Part shown: positions 60,375 through 64,000 of the stretch, piece by piece
How the letters are laid out: every line of letters starts with the position of its first letter
How positions within the stretch are numbered: the stretch's first letter is position 1
Assembly (NCBI GenBank): GCA_027068435.1
Contig: JAMOTA010000013.1
Coordinates: 62,001-126,000 of the forward strand
Length of the DNA: 64,000 nucleotides
Reading direction: 5' to 3'
Origin: Sulfurovum sp.
Lineage (GTDB): Bacteria > Campylobacterota > Campylobacteria > Campylobacterales > Sulfurovaceae
The notes under the pieces: model-generated
What the model saw: only the letters and a program-made list of their open reading frames with translations
Database searches by the model: none
What the model was told of the DNA's origin: nothing
Made by a program: the position numbers and the translations under genes

Positions 60375-60890
60375 ATGGGAAAAGACGTAAAAGGTCGTAG
60401 AGACTTTATAGGTATGGCTCTTGGTGGTTTCACAGCTATTGTAGGTGGTATACCTGCATTATATGCAATGAAACGTAGCTGGGATCCATTGCCAAGTGTA
60501 AAAGCTGCTGGTTTTACAACGGTTGATTTAAGTGGGGCACAAGAGAATGTGCTAAATGTAGAAAAATGGAGAGGTAAACCTATCTTTGTTTTGAAAAAAT
60601 CAAAAGATATGAAAACGGATCCTAGAGATGTAATAGTTGGTAAAGATCACTTTCATGTTTCTATCGGTCTTTGTACACACTTAGGATGTATTCCTGCATA
60701 TATACCAAATGATCATAAATTTAAATGTGCATGTCATGGGGGAGAGTTCGATGCAAGTGGACACCAGATTTTTGGTCCTCCACCAAGTCCATTAGAGATT
60801 CCACCATTTAAAGTAGATGGAACAAAGCTTGTACTAGGCGAAGCAGGTCCTGAGTATAAAAAAATGCTAGACGACGGTCTAACGGTATAA
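60375..60890 (+). CDS. petA: Rieske iron-sulfur subunit of the cytochrome bc1 complex
   Basis: 171 residues. RRDFIGMALGGFTAIVGGIP is a twin-arginine signal anchor. The Rieske [2Fe-2S] ligands are in CTHLGC (Cys100, His102) and CACHGGEF; Cys105 and the Cys of the second box may form the disulfide. It oxidises quinol, probably menaquinol, at the periplasmic face. First gene of petABC; 10 bases to petB. Confidence 0.94.
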   Translation: MGKDVKGRRDFIGMALGGFTAIVGGIPALYAMKRSWDPLPSVKAAGFTTVDLSGAQENVLNVEKWRGKPIFVLKKSKDMKTDPRDVIVGKDHFHVSIGLCTHLGCIPAYIPNDHKFKCACHGGEFDASGHQIFGPPPSPLEIPPFKVDGTKLVLGEAGPEYKKMLDDGLTV

Positions 60891-60900
60891 GGGGGATAAT

Positions 60901-62118
60901 ATGGCACATTTTGAAAAAGCAAAAAACCTCAATGAGTGGTTGGATCAACGTTTAGCAGTTAATACTCTTAAAAAAGTAATGCAAACTGAGTATTGGATTC
61001 CAAAAGATATTAACTTCCTATGGGCTATGGGTATGGTGTTGGCAGCAACATTTGGTATGCTTTTAGTTTCAGGTATTTTCTTACTTATGTACTACAAGCC
61101 AGATACTAATTTAGCGTTTGACTCAGTAAACTATACAATCATGAGTGAAGTAGGTTACGGTTGGTTATGGAGACATATTCACGGTGTAGGTGCATCATTG
61201 GTCTTTTTGATTATCTATATTCATATGTTTACAGGTATCTACTACGGTTCATATAAAAAAGGTAGAGAGCTTATCTGGTTATCTGGAATGGGACTTTTTG
61301 TTGCATTCTCAGCAGAAGCTTTCTCTGGATATATGTTACCTTGGGGACAAATGTCTTACTGGGCTGGTATGGTTATTACTAACTTATTCTCTGGTGGTTC
61401 ATTAGAAGCGTATGGTCTTGTTGAGTGGATTAGAGGGGATTACGTTCCTGCAGATGCATTTTTAACTAGATTCTTTATGTTACATGTATTACTGCTTCCT
61501 TTAGCAATTATTGGTCTTATCGTACTTCACTTTGGTACACTAAGAATCCCACATGTTAATAATCAAGAGGGTGAAGAGTTTGATTATGCTGAATCTGCAG
61601 AGCTTTACAAAGCAGGAAAAGTAAAAGAGTCTAAAGTTATTCCATTCTCTCCAGTATTCTTGTCTAAAGATGTATTTGTAATGGGTGTTTATTTCCTCTT
61701 GTTCTTCTATTTGGTATTCTACCACTTTGAATTTGCAATGGATCCAGTGAACTTTGACCCAGCAGATGGACTTAAAACACCTGCACATATTTACCCTGAG
61801 TGGTATTTCTTATGGAGTTATGAAATCCTAAGACCATTCTCTAAAGACCTTGGTTTGATTGCATTTGCTATCGCTCAAGTAATTTTCTTTATGCTTCCAT
61901 TCTTAGATAGAAGTCCAAACGTGGCTCCTGCAAGTAGAAGAGGATTATTTAAATACTGGTTCTGGGCAATGCTAATTGATGTAATTGTCTTAACATTTAT
62001 GGGTAAATTACCTCCAACAGATGCACTATTTGCTACTATTGGATTAATTTCAGCTGTTCTATTCTTTGTATTATGGATAGCATTACCATTTATCACTAAA
62101 TCAGAAAAAAAACTATAA
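60901..62118 (+). CDS. petB: Cytochrome b subunit of the bc1 complex
   Basis: 405 residues, about nine membrane segments. Haem-ligand His pairs are in LWRHIHGVGASLVFLIIYIHM and FFMLHVLLLPLAIIGLIVLH. The quinol-site PEWY motif is visible in YPEWYFLWSYEIL. Length and fusion of N and C halves fit the bc1 rather than b6f type. GGGGGA precedes the start. Confidence 0.95.
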   Translation: MAHFEKAKNLNEWLDQRLAVNTLKKVMQTEYWIPKDINFLWAMGMVLAATFGMLLVSGIFLLMYYKPDTNLAFDSVNYTIMSEVGYGWLWRHIHGVGASLVFLIIYIHMFTGIYYGSYKKGRELIWLSGMGLFVAFSAEAFSGYMLPWGQMSYWAGMVITNLFSGGSLEAYGLVEWIRGDYVPADAFLTRFFMLHVLLLPLAIIGLIVLHFGTLRIPHVNNQEGEEFDYAESAELYKAGKVKESKVIPFSPVFLSKDVFVMGVYFLLFFYLVFYHFEFAMDPVNFDPADGLKTPAHIYPEWYFLWSYEILRPFSKDLGLIAFAIAQVIFFMLPFLDRSPNVAPASRRGLFKYWFWAMLIDVIVLTFMGKLPPTDALFATIGLISAVLFFVLWIALPFITKSEKKL

Positions 62119-62128
62119 GGAGTAGAGA

Positions 62129-63088
62129 ATGAAAGAATTAAAAATATTTGGAATTGTAGCTATCTTTACTCTAGTACTCTATTGGGGTGTTGAACCATTT
62201 GCTCACTCTCAAATGCACAAGCATATAGAAAGTAATAACTTTGTTTACACAGGTGCAGCAGATATAGAAGAAGCTGAAGCAGCAAAAGATGAAAAAAGAG
62301 CTGCCAAAAAGAAAGCTTTTTGGACAGATGTAGCTAAAGTAGCTAAAATCAAAGGTAATGTTGCTGCTGGTGAAACAGCTTTTGCAACATGTATGGGATG
62401 TCACACTGGTTTGCCTATCAATATGGGTGGAGTAATTCCACCTGCACTTGATCATGCTGGTGCGTTGTACGATAAAAACTATCTTATTGCTCTTATTAAA
62501 GATCCAGCAATGGCATCAAATGTAGATCATAAGTATGCAGATACTACAACTCACCCAATGGGTAGTATTAAAATGATGATGAGTGATGATCAGCAAATTG
62601 CTGATGTTGTTGCATACATCATGGCTAAAAAAGCAGGTGAAGTAACTACTAAAGAAGCATTCTCGGAAGCTTGTGGTAGATGTCACGCAATGCGTTATGC
62701 TAAAACTTCACAACTTGGTGATACACCAACATTTAAATATAAAAAAGATGAATTGGCACATAAAATTAAGGTAATTGAAGAGCAAGATGCTGTTAAAGCA
62801 TATATGGGTAAATTACCTCCAGATCTCTCTATCATTATTAGAGCAAGAGGTCACCACTTTATGGAGACATTTGTTGAAAATCCACAAGGACAGCTTTTAG
62901 GTACATCTATGCCTAGAACAGGTCTTACACACGAAGGGTATGAGAAAGTTAAAACATATCTTGAAGAGGTAGGAGATCCTAGCAAACCTGCTCGTGAAGA
63001 ACTTGGACCAAAAGTTTTACTTTTCTTCTTTGTCTTTACAGGTTTAGCATTCTTATGGAAAAAATCAATGTGGAAGGGTCATCACTAG
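62129..63088 (+). CDS. petC: Dihaem cytochrome c subunit of the bc1 complex
   Basis: 319 residues. An N-terminal membrane segment (about 5-22) is followed by a charged Ala/Lys/Glu linker at about 45-70. Haem sites are CMGCH at 88-92 and CGRCH at 182-186; Met residues (GSIKMMM, GTSMPRTGL) are candidate sixth ligands. A C-terminal membrane helix (LLFFFVFTGLAFLW) anchors it. This c4-like dihaem architecture is known for bc1 complexes of Campylobacterota and differs from single-haem c1. A strong terminator follows. Confidence 0.92.
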   Translation: MKELKIFGIVAIFTLVLYWGVEPFAHSQMHKHIESNNFVYTGAADIEEAEAAKDEKRAAKKKAFWTDVAKVAKIKGNVAAGETAFATCMGCHTGLPINMGGVIPPALDHAGALYDKNYLIALIKDPAMASNVDHKYADTTTHPMGSIKMMMSDDQQIADVVAYIMAKKAGEVTTKEAFSEACGRCHAMRYAKTSQLGDTPTFKYKKDELAHKIKVIEEQDAVKAYMGKLPPDLSIIIRARGHHFMETFVENPQGQLLGTSMPRTGLTHEGYEKVKTYLEEVGDPSKPAREELGPKVLLFFFVFTGLAFLWKKSMWKGHH

Positions 63089-63096
63089 CATGACTT

Positions 63097-63117
63097 AGGG
63101 GAGCTTTGCTCCTTTTT
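63097..63117 (+). terminator. Rho-independent terminator of petABC
   Basis: GGAGC TTT GCTCC at 63100-63112 with further G-T/A-T pairs outside, followed directly by TTTTT. Confidence 0.88.
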
Positions 63118-63122
63118 CACTT

Positions 63123-63158
63123 AGCTAAATATTGAGTTTTATGACTCAGTATTTAGCT
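63123..63158. terminator. Second long hairpin between petC and moaA
   Basis: AGCTAAATATTGAGT (63123-63137) pairs with 63144-63158 over 15 bp (one G-T) with a 6-base loop. It may reinforce termination or protect against read-through into moaA. Confidence 0.6.
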
Positions 63159-63259
63159 TCTTCATTTACTACAATTAAATACTTCACTTTTTTGATATAC
63201 ATCATCATATTTTTATCTACATTTCGATACTCTAAGAGAAATTTATTATATGGATTATT

Positions 63260-64000
63260 ATGCTTATAGATGGACACGGTAGAACCGTTAACTACTTACG
63301 GGTTTCTGTTACAGAACGTTGTAATTTTAGATGCCAATACTGCATGCCTGAAAAACCTTTTTCATGGGTACCTAAAGAGAACTTACTCTCTTTTGAAGAG
63401 TTATTCCTTTTTATGAAAGTTGCTATGGATGAGGGGGTAAACAAAATCCGTATTACAGGTGGAGAACCACTTTTAAGAGAGGGTTTAGATACTTTTATCA
63501 AGATGATAAATGACTATCAACCAGATGTTGATTTGGCTTTAACAACCAATGCCTTCTTACTTCCTCAAACAGCACAAAAGCTTAAAGATGCAGGGCTGAA
63601 AAGAGTCAATATCTCTCTTGATTCTCTTAAACCTAAAGTAGCACATCATATAGCACAAAAAGATGTCTTGGCACAAGTTCTCTTAGGAATAGATAAAGCT
63701 CTTGAAGTAGGCTTAGGTGTTAAGATTAACATGGTACCGATGAAAGGTATTAATGATGATGAAATTTTAGATATTATTGATTACTGTATAGAACGTAAGA
63801 TTAAAGTACGTTTTATCGAGTATATGGAAAATTCACATGCTAGTAAATCAATAGAAGGTATGCATGGACGTGAAATCCTAGAAAAAGTTAAAGAACGTCA
63901 CACCATAAAAGCACTAGGACGTGAGGGTGCAAGTCCATCTTTTAACTATGTTTTAGATAATGGTTATGAGTTTGGACTTATAGACCCACATAAGCATGAC
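63260..64000 (+). CDS. moaA: GTP 3',8-cyclase MoaA, N-terminal part
   Basis: 247 codons, open at the window edge. Start ATG 63260 gives [20 protein letters not shown]. The radical-SAM cluster motif [10 protein letters not shown] and [10 protein letters not shown] (SAM-binding GGE) are clear; NISLDSL and [12 protein letters not shown] follow. MoaA with MoaC makes the first molybdopterin intermediate. It may serve molybdo-enzymes elsewhere in the genome. The [4Fe-4S] C-terminal domain is beyond the window. Confidence 0.95.
   Translation, partial: MLIDGHGRTVNYLRVSVTERCNFRCQYCMPEKPFSWVPKENLLSFEELFLFMKVAMDEGVNKIRITGGEPLLREGLDTFIKMINDYQPDVDLALTTNAFLLPQTAQKLKDAGLKRVNISLDSLKPKVAHHIAQKDVLAQVLLGIDKALEVGLGVKINMVPMKGINDDEILDIIDYCIERKIKVRFIEYMENSHASKSIEGMHGREILEKVKERHTIKALGREGASPSFNYVLDNGYEFGLIDPHKHD

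Noticed and set aside
1-64000. CRISPR arrays, tRNA/rRNA genes and complete insertion sequences
   Set aside because: By reading, no regularly spaced direct repeats, tRNA cloverleaf-like stretches, rRNA segments or transposase frames were found; a covariance-model or repeat search could still reveal a missed small RNA.

Overview
The window is AT-rich, gene-dense DNA from a member of the Campylobacterota (formerly Epsilonproteobacteria), probably close to Sulfurovum/Sulfurimonas. This is inferred from gene content, not from a database search. The signs are: the S10/spc/alpha ribosomal cluster without rpmD; secY-map-infA-rpmJ order; a four-subunit pyruvate:ferredoxin oxidoreductase (gamma, delta, alpha, beta order); a petABC bc1 complex whose cytochrome c subunit has two haem sites; histidine kinases with an HQWRQPL-type H-box; and a denitrification-associated gene set.

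Layout. 1-11.6 kb: ribosomal super-operon from rplB (cut by the window edge) to rplQ, with secY, map, infA, rpmJ and rpoA. 11.8-13.9 kb: NfuA/NifU-type Fe-S protein, a tetratricopeptide-like protein and murE. 14.0-17.2 kb (minus): NosL, NnrS-like membrane protein, DUF2249, hemerythrin and FmdE-like protein. 17.3-18.9 kb (minus): RluE-type pseudouridine synthase and an EEP-family nuclease. 19.0-22.8 kb: an accessory island with BrnT/BrnA, a broken RelE-type module, a PIN-toxin pair, a small seed-maturation-like protein pair and a zinc-ribbon protein, interrupted by an RluA-family synthase. 22.9-24.7 kb: thioredoxin-like ferredoxin, panD, ybaB and an ankyrin protein. 24.8-27.6 kb: porin plus PiT phosphate transporter, each preceded by a Pho-box-like element. 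27.7-38.9 kb: DUF1800 and DUF1501 proteins, a sensor kinase with three solute-binding modules, two response regulators, an outer-membrane barrel and an Ig-repeat/IgGFc-like lipoprotein. 39.0-41.2 kb: RelA/SpoT-domain protein. 41.3-50.2 kb: a 13-gene membrane complex combining Mrp antiporter subunits with a hydrogenase/complex I module. 50.3-64 kb: rpsU, a HAD phosphatase, porGDAB, luxS, an MnmC-like methyltransferase, cupin, riboflavin synthase, mnmG, petABC and the 5' part of moaA.

The most interesting system is the 41.3-50.2 kb complex. Its large subunit aligns without gaps to group 4 [NiFe] hydrogenase motifs, but in both CxxC motifs the second (bridging) cysteine is glutamate. The first (terminal) cysteine is kept in both. 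The small subunit also departs from both the complex I and the hydrogenase cysteine pattern. It therefore looks like a non-hydrogenase, Ehr/Mbx-like ion-pumping oxidoreductase with an altered active site. Two regulatory observations also stand out. A 32-bp element (29/32 identical) precedes both a response-regulator gene and the barrel/lipoprotein operon. A 7+4+7 direct-repeat box lies exactly 9 nt upstream of a TATACT -10 box before both the porin and the phosphate transporter.

No rRNA, tRNA, CRISPR array or complete insertion sequence was recognised. No gene-free stretch exceeds 300 bases; the longest, 8426-8692, is described under rpmJ.
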